Translations under genes and position numbers: made by a program
The notes under the pieces: generated by a model
Seen by the model: the letters and a program-made list of their open reading frames with translations, nothing else
What the model was told of the DNA's origin: nothing
The model's database searches: none
NCBI RefSeq assembly: GCF_900291015.1
Contig: NZ_OLKL01000047.1
Span: forward strand, 89,489-153,488
Direction: 5' to 3'
Length of the DNA: 64,000 nucleotides
Origin: Pseudomonas persica
GTDB taxonomy: Bacteria; Pseudomonadota; Gammaproteobacteria; Pseudomonadales; Pseudomonadaceae
Shown: positions 22,974-31,396 of the stretch, piece after piece
Layout of the letters: every line of letters starts with the position of its first letter
Numbering within the stretch: position 1 is the first letter of the stretch

Positions 22974-25502
22974 TCAGGTCCCCCGAGGCTTGGCCCGTGC
23001 CGTAGCCTCGGCCACCAGTGGGTCATCCGGCCAGTAATGCTTCGGATAACGCCCTTTCAGGTCCTTCTTCACCTCGGCATAGGTCGTGCGCCAGAAGTTG
23101 GCCAGGTCCTGGGTCACCTGTACCGGGCGGCGCGCCGGTGACAGCAGATGCAGCTTGACCTGCTGGCGGCCATTGGCGATGCGTGGGGTGTCGGCCAGGC
23201 CGAACAGCTCCTGCAGGCGCACGGCGAGGATCGGCGGGGTTTCGCTGTAGTCCAGGCGGATATTCGAGCCGGACGGCACCGCCAGATGCGCAGGGGCCTG
23301 TTCTTCCAGGCGCTGCGGCAGCGGCCAGGGCAACAGGTTGCGCAGCATCGACGGCAGGTCCAGCGCGGCAAAATGGCTGAGCCGCGACACCTTGCCCAGA
23401 TAGGGCTGCAACCAGTCTGCCAGGCTGGCGAGCAAAGCTTCGTCACTCAGATCGGGCCACTCGCTATGGCCCTCCTTGGCCAGGTCGAGCTGACGCAACA
23501 GCGCCACACGCGACTGCCATTGCCGCAGCTCCGGCGTCCAGGTCAGCAGATTCAGGCCTTTGCGCCTGACCAGGCCCAGTAACGCCCGCGCCCGGGCTTC
23601 GTCATCCAGGCCGGGCAGCGGCTCACGGCTGAGCACCAGCTCGCCGACCTTGACCTGGCGCTCGGCGCGCAGCACCTGCTCGCGTTCGTCCCAGTCGAGG
23701 ATATCAACCCGCTCGACCTGCTCGGCCAGCACGCCCTCAAGCAGCGCCGGATCGAACTCGGCAGCCAAGTAGATGCGTTCTTCGCGCTGGCCCTGGCGGC
23801 TGCCCAGGTCGGCGATCACCAGCCACGGGCACTTCATCAGTGCATCAACTTCGGCAAACAGCGCCGCACGGCCGTTGGCCAGCCGGTACTCGGCACCGCC
23901 CTCGCGGCGCTGCTGGGCGACGCGGTCAGGATAGGCCAGCGCCAGCAGTGCACCCAGCCAGCGCGGGTGTTCCGGGTCGGCGACCGGTGCACTGGCCTTG
24001 CCACGCAACAGGCCGCGGTACTGGCGGGCCAGCTGTCGGGCACGCTGCACGCCACCTTGGCCGCCACGCGCCGCCTTGCTCTCGCCGCTGACCAGGGCCA
24101 GCCGGCTGTGCAAATCGGCGCCACCACCACGTTGGATATCCCGCTCCCCCAGCAAAGCCGCCACGTCACAGGCCATTTGTGCCAGGCCCAGGTCCTGGCC
24201 GCGCAACAGCAAATGCGCGATACGTGGATGCGCCGGCAGCTCGGCCATGGCCTGGCCGTGTTCGCTGAGGTTGTCACGGCTGCCCGGCTTGAAAGCATTG
24301 AGCCGCGCCAGCAGGTCCTGGGCCTGGGCGAAGGCGGCCACCGGTGGCTGGTCTAGCCAGCGCAACTGCTCGGGCGTAACGCCCCAGCGGGCCAGTTGCA
24401 GGGCCAGGCCGGCCTGGTCGGCCTGCAGGATTTCGGCACTGCCATGGGCCGCCAGCTGGTCATGCTGGGCTTCGGACCACAGGCGGTAGCACACGCCCGG
24501 TTCCAGGCGGCCGGCACGGCCGGCGCGCTGAGTAGCACTGGCGCGGGAGATGCGCTGGGTGTCCAGGCGGGTCATGCCGCTGCCGGGGTCGAAGCGCGGT
24601 ACCCGGGCCAGGCCGGCGTCGATCACCACGCGCACGCCGTCGATGGTCAGGCTGGTCTCGGCGATGTTGGTGGCCAGCACCACCTTGCGCAGGCCCTTGG
24701 GCGCCGGGTCAATAGCCGCTCGCTGGGCATTGAGGTCGAGTTCGCCATGCAGCGGGCAGAGCAGGACTTCGGGCCGTTCAGCCAACGCTTGCTGCAGGCT
24801 CTGGTGCACCCGGCGGATTTCGGCCTGGCCCGGCAGGAACACCAGCACACTGCCGGCCTGGTCGGCCAGCGCCTGCAACACGCTGTCCACCACCCGTGGC
24901 TCGATGAACTCCCCCGGCTGGAAAGGTCGCCCCCAGCGGATGTCGACCGGGTACATGCGGCCTTCGCTGCTGACCACCGGGGCATCGTCCAGCAGCCGCG
25001 ACAGGCGCTCGCCCTCCAGGGTCGCGGACATCAGCAGAATCTTCAGGGGCGGCTCGTCACGCAGCAATTCGCGGCCATTCAGGCTCAATGCCAGGGCCAG
25101 GTCGGCGTCGAGGCTGCGCTCGTGGAATTCGTCGAAAATCAGCAGGCCCACACCTTCCAGCGCCGGGTCGGCCTGCAGGCGGCGGGTGAGGATACCTTCG
25201 GTCACCACCTCGATGCGGGTTTCAGGCCCGACCTTGCTGTCCAGGCGAATGCGGTAGCCCACCGTTTCGCCAACCTGCTCGCCCAGCTCGCTGGCCAGCC
25301 GTTCAGCAGCCGCGCGCGCCGCCAGGCGCCGGGGCTCGAGCATGAGAATGCGCTGCCCGGCCAGCCATGGCTCGTTGAGCAGCGCCAGCGGTACGCGGGT
25401 GGTCTTGCCCGCGCCGGGTGGCGCCTCGAGCACCGCTTCATCACGGTTTTCCAGGGCCTGGCGCAAGGCGGGCAAGACGGCATCGATCGGTAATGAAATC
25501 AT
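22974..25502 (-). CDS. hrpB: ATP-dependent helicase HrpB
   Basis: An 842-residue DEAH/RHA-type helicase. Walker A is APPGAGKTTRVPLAL near residue 25, Walker B is FDEFHERSLD near 120, with SATLEG and the motif VI QRAGRAGR near 325. The HrpB-specific C-terminal domain follows to WPDDPLVAEATARA. In E. coli the role is not defined; in some proteobacteria HrpB aids mRNA processing. Length is as usual. Single-gene unit. Confidence 0.93.
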   Translation of the reverse strand: MISLPIDAVLPALRQALENRDEAVLEAPPGAGKTTRVPLALLNEPWLAGQRILMLEPRRLAARAAAERLASELGEQVGETVGYRIRLDSKVGPETRIEVVTEGILTRRLQADPALEGVGLLIFDEFHERSLDADLALALSLNGRELLRDEPPLKILLMSATLEGERLSRLLDDAPVVSSEGRMYPVDIRWGRPFQPGEFIEPRVVDSVLQALADQAGSVLVFLPGQAEIRRVHQSLQQALAERPEVLLCPLHGELDLNAQRAAIDPAPKGLRKVVLATNIAETSLTIDGVRVVIDAGLARVPRFDPGSGMTRLDTQRISRASATQRAGRAGRLEPGVCYRLWSEAQHDQLAAHGSAEILQADQAGLALQLARWGVTPEQLRWLDQPPVAAFAQAQDLLARLNAFKPGSRDNLSEHGQAMAELPAHPRIAHLLLRGQDLGLAQMACDVAALLGERDIQRGGGADLHSRLALVSGESKAARGGQGGVQRARQLARQYRGLLRGKASAPVADPEHPRWLGALLALAYPDRVAQQRREGGAEYRLANGRAALFAEVDALMKCPWLVIADLGSRQGQREERIYLAAEFDPALLEGVLAEQVERVDILDWDEREQVLRAERQVKVGELVLSREPLPGLDDEARARALLGLVRRKGLNLLTWTPELRQWQSRVALLRQLDLAKEGHSEWPDLSDEALLASLADWLQPYLGKVSRLSHFAALDLPSMLRNLLPWPLPQRLEEQAPAHLAVPSGSNIRLDYSETPPILAVRLQELFGLADTPRIANGRQQVKLHLLSPARRPVQVTQDLANFWRTTYAEVKKDLKGRYPKHYWPDDPLVAEATARAKPRGT

Positions 25503-25618
25503 GGTGGTCCTCGAACAGTCCCGCGAGTATAACGGCGAACCCAGCCTGCTCTATCATGGTCTTAGCTTCAGGTGCAGGCGCTTCGCTTGCCCTGCTGAAT
25601 ACCTATTCGGAGATTTAC

Positions 25619-26038
25619 ATGCGCATCCCAACCCGCGTCATCGGTGGCGCCCTCATCGTCACCTTGCTGACCCAACTGACCGCCTGCGGCACCATTCTCT
25701 ACCCGGAGCGTCGCGGCCAGATCGGCGGCAAGATCGACCCTGTGGTTGCCGCAATGGATGCCATCGGCATCCTGTTCTACGTGATCCCGGGGCTGATCGC
25801 CTTCGGTATCGACTTCGCCACGGGCGCCATCTATTACTCAGGCGGACGATCTGCCCAGGTCGACCCGGTCAAACTGCGCGAGGCTGTCAGCCCCGATGGC
25901 AAGGTCGACAACCTGAAGTTGCAGGCCATTCTCGAAAGCGAACTGGGCCAGCGCCTGCCGCTGAACGACCCACGGCTGATCCAGCATCGCGGCAGCATCG
26001 AGCAGTTGGCCAGCCTGGGCCTGGTGCCGGCAGCCTGA
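25619..26038 (+). CDS. YceK/YidQ-family lipoprotein
   Basis: The 139-residue protein starts with a lipoprotein signal peptide, the lipobox being LTAC with cysteine near residue 23, followed by GTILYPERRGQIGGKIDP, typical of YceK/YidQ lipoproteins. A hydrophobic stretch (AIGILFYVIPGLIAFGIDF) follows. The function is unknown. ATG 25619 has GGAG seven bases upstream. fieF starts 22 bases after it, so they are probably co-transcribed. Confidence 0.82.
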   Translation: MRIPTRVIGGALIVTLLTQLTACGTILYPERRGQIGGKIDPVVAAMDAIGILFYVIPGLIAFGIDFATGAIYYSGGRSAQVDPVKLREAVSPDGKVDNLKLQAILESELGQRLPLNDPRLIQHRGSIEQLASLGLVPAA

Positions 26039-26060
26039 ACCACAAGGACACTGACCACGG

Positions 26061-26933
26061 ATGACGACCACCCCAGCTGAACACCAGCGTCTGCTACGCC
26101 TGGCCACCCGCGCATCACTGGCGGTGGCCAGCATCCTGGTCCTGAGCAAGGCGCTGGCCTGGTGGCTGAGCGGCTCGGTGAGCCTGCTGGCCGGGCTGAC
26201 CGACTCGGCACTGGATGCCGTTGCCTCGTTCCTCAACCTGCTCGCCGTGCACTATGCCTTGCGCCCGGCCGACGACGACCACCGTTTCGGTCATGGCAAG
26301 GCCGAAGCCCTGGCCGGTATGGCGCAGGCGCTGTTCATCGGGGTCAGTGCGGTGCTGATCGGGGTGCAGGCGGTGGAACGCCTGCATACCCCGCAACCCC
26401 TCGGTGATACCACCACCGGTATCGCGGTAATGCTGCTGTCGCTGGTGCTGACCCTTGCCCTGCTGGCACTGCAACGCAAGGTCATCCGCCTGACCGGCTC
26501 CACGGCGGTGCGGGCCGACTCCCTGCACTATCGCTCGGACCTGCTGCTCAACGGCAGCATCCTGCTGGCCCTGCTGCTGGCACGCTTTGGCTGGCCGCAG
26601 CTGGATGCGCTGTTCGGTCTGGGCATTGCCGTCTACATCCTCTGGAGCGCGCTACAGATCGCCCGGGAGAGTACGGCCATCCTGATGGACCAGGCACTGC
26701 CCGGCGATGTTGGCGAGGACATGGCTGCGCTGGTGCTGGCCATTCCCGGAGTGGAAGGCGTGCATGACCTGCGTACGCGGGTGTCGGGCAACCAGTGGTT
26801 CGTGCAGCTGCACCTGGAGATGCCGGGGCAGTTACCGCTGCATGAAGCGCACGCCTTGTGCGTGGAGGCCTCACGGGTGATCCGCCAGCATTATCCACAG
26901 GCGGATGTGATGGTGCATGCGGATCCGGTGTGA
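26061..26933 (+). CDS. fieF: Cation-diffusion facilitator, FieF-like
   Basis: A 290-residue CDF transporter that exports divalent metal (zinc, iron, cadmium) by proton exchange. The transport-site aspartates are in DSALDAVASFLN and in DQALPGD, and the HD pair in DDDHRFGHGKAEA; HDLRTRVSG and the final MVHADPV are the FieF cytosolic domain marks. Six membrane helices are visible. It follows the lipoprotein gene by 22 bases. The metal is not certain. Confidence 0.88.
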   Translation: MTTTPAEHQRLLRLATRASLAVASILVLSKALAWWLSGSVSLLAGLTDSALDAVASFLNLLAVHYALRPADDDHRFGHGKAEALAGMAQALFIGVSAVLIGVQAVERLHTPQPLGDTTTGIAVMLLSLVLTLALLALQRKVIRLTGSTAVRADSLHYRSDLLLNGSILLALLLARFGWPQLDALFGLGIAVYILWSALQIARESTAILMDQALPGDVGEDMAALVLAIPGVEGVHDLRTRVSGNQWFVQLHLEMPGQLPLHEAHALCVEASRVIRQHYPQADVMVHADPV

Positions 26934-26947
26934 ATCAGTGAGCGTAA

Positions 26948-27035
26948 CTGTGGGAGCGGGTTTACCCGCGAACACCGGCACAGCCGGTGCCATGCACCGC
27001 GTCGCATTCTTCGCGGGTAAACCCGCTCCCACAGG
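26948..27035. repeat. Inverted REP pair between convergent genes
   Basis: CTGTGGGAGCGGGTTTACCC on the left and GGGTAAACCCGCTCCCACAG on the right flank a CCGGCACAGCCGG hairpin. It lies between the 3' ends of fieF and the DUF6515 gene. Confidence 0.88.
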
Positions 27036-27063
27036 GCTCTCCGTTGCAGGGACGTGTCCCGCT

Positions 27064-27849
27064 TCAGTTGATGCTGTAGCCCCGGCCACTGAAGCATGCT
27101 CCCAACGCCCGCCGGTAGTTGTCAGCCACGTTGGCCGGCGGCGCATGAGTCGCCGTTGCCGGGTCGAAGCCTGACTGGTTCACGGCCCAGCGGTGGCACT
27201 GGTAACGGTCCTGGTCCTGCTGTTCCTGCCCTTGCCCATACATCGGGTAGGCCACCACGTCATACCCACCGCCTACAGGTGCCGGCGCGGCAACCGGCGG
27301 GTTGACCACCACGTAATCGCGGCTGTCAGCCTGGTACTGGTAATAGGTATCGGCCACCAGGAAGAACAACGCCCCACCCAGCCAGACCTCCCGCGCATAG
27401 GGCGGCAGGTAATTGACCCGCACGCCGTAGGGCGGGGCCACCACGACATAGCGGCCGCCATGAGGGCGGTACCAGTAACCACCGGAGTAGAAGTAATCAT
27501 CGCCACGGTAGGGCACTTTCCAGTAGCGGTCCGGGAAGTGATCGATGGTGTGCCCCGGACGATACTGCGGCCCCGGCCCCCAGCCATTGCCATGACCGTC
27601 CGGGCGCCCCTGCCAGTCACCGCCAGGCCGTTGCCCTGGGCCACCGCCTTCCCAGTAGCGGTTATCGCCATGGCGGCGGGGAATATCCTGATAGTAGCCC
27701 TGACGCGGCGGCTGGGTCTGCTGCACTTCGTCACGCGAATTGAGCGAGCGCCCTGGCGCCCCCTCGCCCGGCCCTTCGGCCATTGCCCCGAGGCTGATGC
27801 TCGCTCCCAACACACCAACACCTGCCAACTGCCAGATGCGTGACTTCAT
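27064..27849 (-). CDS. DUF6515-like secreted protein, glycine/tyrosine rich
   Basis: The 261-residue product has a signal peptide (IWQLAGVGVLGASISLGAMA), then a repetitive Gly/Pro/Arg/Tyr region (GPGQRPGGDWQGRPDGHG). A block YRPHGGRYVVVAPPYGVRV with LPPYAREVWLGG is the DUF6515 signature. A cysteine pair near the end (YQCHRW and ALGACFSGRG) could make a disulphide. It is probably periplasmic; function unknown. ATG 27849 has AGAGGAA as ribosome site. Confidence 0.72.
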   Translation of the reverse strand: MKSRIWQLAGVGVLGASISLGAMAEGPGEGAPGRSLNSRDEVQQTQPPRQGYYQDIPRRHGDNRYWEGGGPGQRPGGDWQGRPDGHGNGWGPGPQYRPGHTIDHFPDRYWKVPYRGDDYFYSGGYWYRPHGGRYVVVAPPYGVRVNYLPPYAREVWLGGALFFLVADTYYQYQADSRDYVVVNPPVAAPAPVGGGYDVVAYPMYGQGQEQQDQDRYQCHRWAVNQSGFDPATATHAPPANVADNYRRALGACFSGRGYSIN

Positions 27850-27930
27850 GCTGTTCCTCTCGGTAGAAAATACGGCAACCACAGCCAGTCTACCGCGCCC
27901 GTAACGCAGGCCAATTAAATTTCCAGCCAT

Positions 27931-27957
27931 GAAAAAAGGGAGGCCACAGGGCCTCCC
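27931..27957 (-). terminator. Orphan intrinsic terminator on the minus strand
   Basis: GGGAGGCC ACAG GGCCTCCC forms an 8-bp GC-rich stem, followed on the minus strand by TTTTTTC. Nothing annotated on the minus strand lies upstream of it before the divergent Lrp gene. Confidence 0.75.
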
Positions 27958-28182
27958 TTCAGGAATTGTCGTCCGTGCTCGGCACTTGTGGCGCCGGCTC
28001 ACCTCACACCGTCTTCTGGAAGGTGTGTAGCCCGGGGGCCTGCAGATCCTGTTGGATGGCTGGCCGCGACCGCCCGCCTAGGGCGCGTCGCCGTGGACTG
28101 ATGTCCGGGCAGTGATTCTGTGGATAAAGATACCGAAGCAGTTGCGGCAGATGATTGCGAAGATTGCTCAGATAAATAGCAC

Positions 28183-28212
28183 TTGCGCAATTTTTCACCC
28201 TGGATTGATAAT
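28183..28212 (+). promoter_or_regulatory. Sigma70-type promoter of the Lrp-family gene
   Basis: TTGCGC and GATAAT with an 18-base spacer, about 35 bases before the ATG at 28245, leave room for an AAAAGG ribosome site. Confidence 0.6.
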
Positions 28213-28244
28213 TCACCGCAATCCGAACAGAAAAGGCATAAACC

Positions 28245-28721
28245 ATGAGCAAACTTGACCGCTACGACCTGAGCATCCTCGCCGAATTGCAGCGCGATGC
28301 GCGCATTTCCAACCAGGAATTGGCCGAACGCATCGGCCTGTCGCCTTCGCCATGCTCGCGTCGGGTCAAGCAACTGGAGGACGATGGCTACATCTCGCGC
28401 CAGGTGGCCCTGCTCGACCGCAAGAAGCTGGGCCTGAGCCTGACGGCCTACGTGCTGATCGGCATGGATCGTCACACCCCGGAGCGTTTCGAAACATTCG
28501 AGGCGGCCATCCGCAACCTGCCCCAGGTGCTCGAGTGCAGCCTGGTCACCGGCATGGATGCCGACTACCAGCTGAAAGTGGTGGTGCCCGACATGGACCA
28601 CTACCAGAAACTGCTGCTAGGCAGCCTGACCCGTATTGAAGGCGTCACCAGCGTGCGTTCGAGCTTCGTGCTCAACCAGGTGCTGGCCAGCACCGAGCTG
28701 CCATTGACCCACCTGCGTTAA
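28245..28721 (+). CDS. Lrp/AsnC-family transcriptional regulator
   Basis: A 158-residue Lrp-type regulator. The helix-turn-helix is RISNQELAERIGLSPSPCSR near residue 23, and the RAM domain contains TGMDADYQLKVVVPDMDHY near 105. The ending SVRSSFVLNQVLASTELPL is typical of Lrp regulators of amino-acid genes. No target gene stands divergently next to it; the leftward neighbour is the DUF6515 gene. The effector is unknown. Confidence 0.87.
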   Translation: MSKLDRYDLSILAELQRDARISNQELAERIGLSPSPCSRRVKQLEDDGYISRQVALLDRKKLGLSLTAYVLIGMDRHTPERFETFEAAIRNLPQVLECSLVTGMDADYQLKVVVPDMDHYQKLLLGSLTRIEGVTSVRSSFVLNQVLASTELPLTHLR

Positions 28722-28775
28722 TTGCCTACGCCAGCAGGCGTATAATCGGACGCTCAACCCGCCTGGAGAACACTG

Positions 28776-28979
28776 ATGGATCCCGCCGTATTCGAAGAGT
28801 GGATGATGATCATCCTGGTCACCGTGTTGATCGGTTTCATGGGTTTCATCGTCTGGGACCTGGCGAAAAAGTCCAAGGCCGGGCGGTTCGGGACGCTGAT
28901 CCTGTTCTTCGTGCTGGGGCTGGGGGTGTTGGCCTTCATCATCAAGAGCGTGGTGGTGGGGTTTCTGGAAGGGGTGTAA
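28776..28979 (+). CDS. DUF2788 small membrane protein
   Basis: The 67-residue protein is almost entirely two hydrophobic helices (MMIILVTVLIGFMGFIVWDL and LILFFVLGLGVLAFIIKSVV), joined by a short basic loop AKKSKAGRFG. This arrangement matches the DUF2788 family. Function unknown. It lies 54 bases after the Lrp-type regulator gene, with CTGGAGAAC as ribosome site. Confidence 0.82.
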   Translation: MDPAVFEEWMMIILVTVLIGFMGFIVWDLAKKSKAGRFGTLILFFVLGLGVLAFIIKSVVVGFLEGV

Positions 28980-28988
28980 TAAATTGCA

Positions 28989-29170
28989 GGGCCATTCGCG
29001 GGCACGCCCGCTCTCATAGAACTGCACATAACTCGCTGAATTAGCCGCTCCCACAGGATGCACGGACCGCTTGCGAATTCAGTTCTCTATGCGACAGCGC
29101 AGACCAAAGGGCTGGGCCATCTCCCACAGGTACAGCGCCATACAAGCGGGCGTGCCCGCGAATAGGCCCT
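28989..29170. repeat. Distant inverted pair of a REP variant
   Basis: GGGCCATTCGCGGGCACGCC (left) and its inverted partner AGCGGGCGTGCCCGCGAATA (right), about 130 bases apart, enclose two CTCCCACAGG fragments. It separates the convergent DUF2788 and rluE genes. Confidence 0.75.
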
Positions 29171-29179
29171 TGAACTGGA

Positions 29180-29812
29180 CTAGAGCTTGGCGGCCACTTC
29201 GCGCCAGCAGCCCTGCTCCAACCCGTCCAGCGCCCAGTCGCCAATCCGCACCCGCACCAGGCGCAAGGTCGGCAACCCCACCGCCGCCGTCATCCGCCGC
29301 ACCTGGCGGTTACGCCCTTCGCGAATCACCAGCTCCAGCCAGCTGGTCGGCACGCTCTTGCGAAACCGTACCGGCGGGTTGCGCGGCCACAGCGCCGGCT
29401 CGTCCAGGCGCCGCGCCTCGGCCGGCAAGGTCGGCCCGTCGTTCAGCTCCACGCCATCGCGCAAGCGCTGCAACTGCTCCTCGCTCGGCTCCCCCTCCAC
29501 CTGAACCCAGTAAGTCTTGGCCAGCTTGTGCTTCGGGTCGGCAATGCGCGCCTGCAGGCCGCCGTCGTTGGTCAGCAGCAGCAGGCCTTCACTGTCGCGG
29601 TCCAGCCGCCCGGCCGGGTATACGCCCGGGATGTCGATGTAGTCCTTGAGCGTCGCGCGCCCGTCGCCGTCGCTGAACTGGGTCAGCACGTCGAACGGTT
29701 TGTTGAACAGGATCAGGCGCGACTCGGCCGGTGGCGCCTTGGGCTGGCGACGCGGGCCAGTGGCAGGCCGCGCCTGGGGGCGGCGCGGCTTGGAACGGGG
29801 TGGCAGTGACAT
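29180..29812 (-). CDS. rluE: 23S rRNA pseudouridine synthase, RluE type
   Basis: A 210-residue pseudouridine synthase of the RsuA/RluB/E/F group without an S4 domain. The catalytic aspartate lies in GRLDRDSEGLLLLTNDG, and REGRNRQVRRM with GLPTLRLVRVRIG are the group signatures. E. coli RluE modifies U2457 of 23S rRNA, and this length and layout fit it best. The N-terminal basic tail is rich in P, R and K. It ends the spacer at the amn gene by six bases, so amn and rluE are probably co-transcribed. Confidence 0.87.
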   Translation of the reverse strand: MSLPPRSKPRRPQARPATGPRRQPKAPPAESRLILFNKPFDVLTQFSDGDGRATLKDYIDIPGVYPAGRLDRDSEGLLLLTNDGGLQARIADPKHKLAKTYWVQVEGEPSEEQLQRLRDGVELNDGPTLPAEARRLDEPALWPRNPPVRFRKSVPTSWLELVIREGRNRQVRRMTAAVGLPTLRLVRVRIGDWALDGLEQGCWREVAAKL

Positions 29813-29818
29813 GGATCC

Positions 29819-31282
29819 TCAGCGGAACGGCGGCTCATCGAAACTGCGCAGTTTACGCGAGTGCAGCGAGTTGAGCTCGGTACGCAGCAGGTCGAGGGCG
29901 GCAATGCCGATCTTCAAATGCTGGCTGACCGCCCGGTTATAGAAGGCGTTGGCCGAGCCCGGCAGCTTGATCTCGCTGTGCAGCGGCTTGTCGGACACAC
30001 ACAGCAAGGTGCCGTAAGGCACGCGCAAACGGTAACCCTGGGCGGCGATGGTACCGCTTTCCATGTCCACCGCCACGGCACGCGACAGGTTGATCAGCGG
30101 CCGTTCCTGGGCCCAGCGCAGCTCCCAGTTGCGGTCATCGTAGGTCAGCACGGTGCCGGTGCGCAGGCGCTTCTTCAGCTGTTCGCCACGCTCGCCGGTG
30201 ACCTGCGCGGCAGCTTCCTGCAAGGCCAGCTGCACTTCGGCAAGGGCCGGAATCGGGATGTTCGGTGGCACCACCCGGTCGAGAATGCCGTCACGGCGCA
30301 TGTAGGCGTGTGCCAGCACATAGTCGCCGATGGTCTGCGACTGCCGCAGGCCGCCGCAGTGGCCGATCATCAGCCAGCAGTGCGGGCGCAGCACGGCCAG
30401 GTGGTCGGTGATGTTCTTGGCATTGGACGGGCCGACGCCGATATTGACCAGCGTGACGCCGTCGCCGTCGGCGGCGATCAGGTGATACGCCGGCATCTGG
30501 TAGCGGTGCCAGACCACGCTGGCCACCAGGGCCTGGGTTTCACCGTGATCCATGCCCTTTTCGATCACCACGTTGCCCGGCAGCACCATGCGCACGAAGC
30601 GCGGGTCGTCACGCAACTGGTCGAGACCGTGGCTGATGAACTGGTCGACATAGCGGTGGTAGTTGGTCAGCAGGATCCACGGCTGCACATGGCGCCAGTC
30701 GCTGCCGGTGTAGTGCACCAGGCGGCGCAGCGAGAAGTCGACCCGTGCGGCATCGAACAGCGCCAGCGGCAGGGTTTCGGCACTGCCCCAGTCGCAAAGG
30801 CCATCGGCGATATTGTCGGTGGCAGCCGACAGGTCAGTGCTGGGGAACACCCGCGCCAGTTGCGCGGCGGTGATGCCGCTGCCGGCCAGCTCGTCGCCCT
30901 GGTCGACCACGTAGGGATAAGGGATGTTCTGTTCGCTGACACCGACCTCTACCGTAACGGTGTAGTCATGCATCAGCGGGCGCAGTTGCTCCAGCAGGTA
31001 GCCACGGAATGCAGCTGGCTGGGTGATGGTGACGCTGTAGGTCCCGGCCACCTGGACCTTGGCGTAGGCCCGCGTGGTGGCGGCGACTTCACCGTGGCTG
31101 TAGTAGGTCAGGCGCAGCGCCGGGTAGCGGAACAGGTCGCGCTCTTCGGCGCCCGGCTCGGTACGGTCCTTCAGGTAACGCTTGAGGGCCTGGCTAAGGG
31201 CCCCGGTGGCCTGTTCATGCAGGGCCGCCAAACGGTCGACGGCCTGTTCGGGGGTATCAACGACTACAAAAGCTTGGCTCAC
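29819..31282 (-). CDS. amn: AMP nucleosidase
   Basis: Amn splits AMP into adenine and ribose 5-phosphate and so controls the adenylate pool. The 487-residue product matches the known size of about 484. The N-terminal domain is followed by a purine-phosphorylase-like catalytic domain with GVGPSNAKNITDHLAVLRP and MIGHCGGLRQSQTIGDY, and VDMESGTIAAQGYRLRVPY near residue 415. The GTG at 31282 with AGGAAG upstream is preferred over the longer frame, whose added N-terminus has no counterpart. It is immediately upstream of rluE. Confidence 0.92.
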   Translation of the reverse strand: MSQAFVVVDTPEQAVDRLAALHEQATGALSQALKRYLKDRTEPGAEERDLFRYPALRLTYYSHGEVAATTRAYAKVQVAGTYSVTITQPAAFRGYLLEQLRPLMHDYTVTVEVGVSEQNIPYPYVVDQGDELAGSGITAAQLARVFPSTDLSAATDNIADGLCDWGSAETLPLALFDAARVDFSLRRLVHYTGSDWRHVQPWILLTNYHRYVDQFISHGLDQLRDDPRFVRMVLPGNVVIEKGMDHGETQALVASVVWHRYQMPAYHLIAADGDGVTLVNIGVGPSNAKNITDHLAVLRPHCWLMIGHCGGLRQSQTIGDYVLAHAYMRRDGILDRVVPPNIPIPALAEVQLALQEAAAQVTGERGEQLKKRLRTGTVLTYDDRNWELRWAQERPLINLSRAVAVDMESGTIAAQGYRLRVPYGTLLCVSDKPLHSEIKLPGSANAFYNRAVSQHLKIGIAALDLLRTELNSLHSRKLRSFDEPPFR

Positions 31283-31368
31283 ACTGTGCTTCCTGTCTGG
31301 ACATGCATGTGAACCATCTTGCCTGCCTTCTTGGCTAAATACACCCCCATTGATCGGTGTTGGATTCA

Positions 31369-31391
31369 TTCGCGGGCACGCCCGCGAGAAG
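31369..31391. repeat. Single REP-like palindrome
   Basis: ATTCGCGGGCACGCCCGCGA, a GCGGGC/GCCCGC stem at the end of the AidB-like gene. No inverted partner is nearby. Confidence 0.6.
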
Positions 31392-31396
31392 CCAGC

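Larger units (their letters stand above)
27850..28244. other. Divergent spacer with a promoter for the Lrp gene and an unexplained leftward terminator
   Basis: This 395-base spacer contains a good sigma70-type promoter for the rightward regulator (TTGCGC at 28183-28188, GATAAT at 28207-28212, spacing 18). It also contains a leftward terminator at 27931-27957 although no leftward gene lies between it and 28244. The 280 bases in between could encode a small RNA on the minus strand. No convincing protein frame was found. Confidence 0.5.

Noticed and set aside
28004..28252. 82-codon minus-strand frame beside the Lrp gene
   Set aside because: It would start inside the Lrp gene, has no ribosome site and no family; the orphan terminator downstream is better explained by a small RNA, if by anything.
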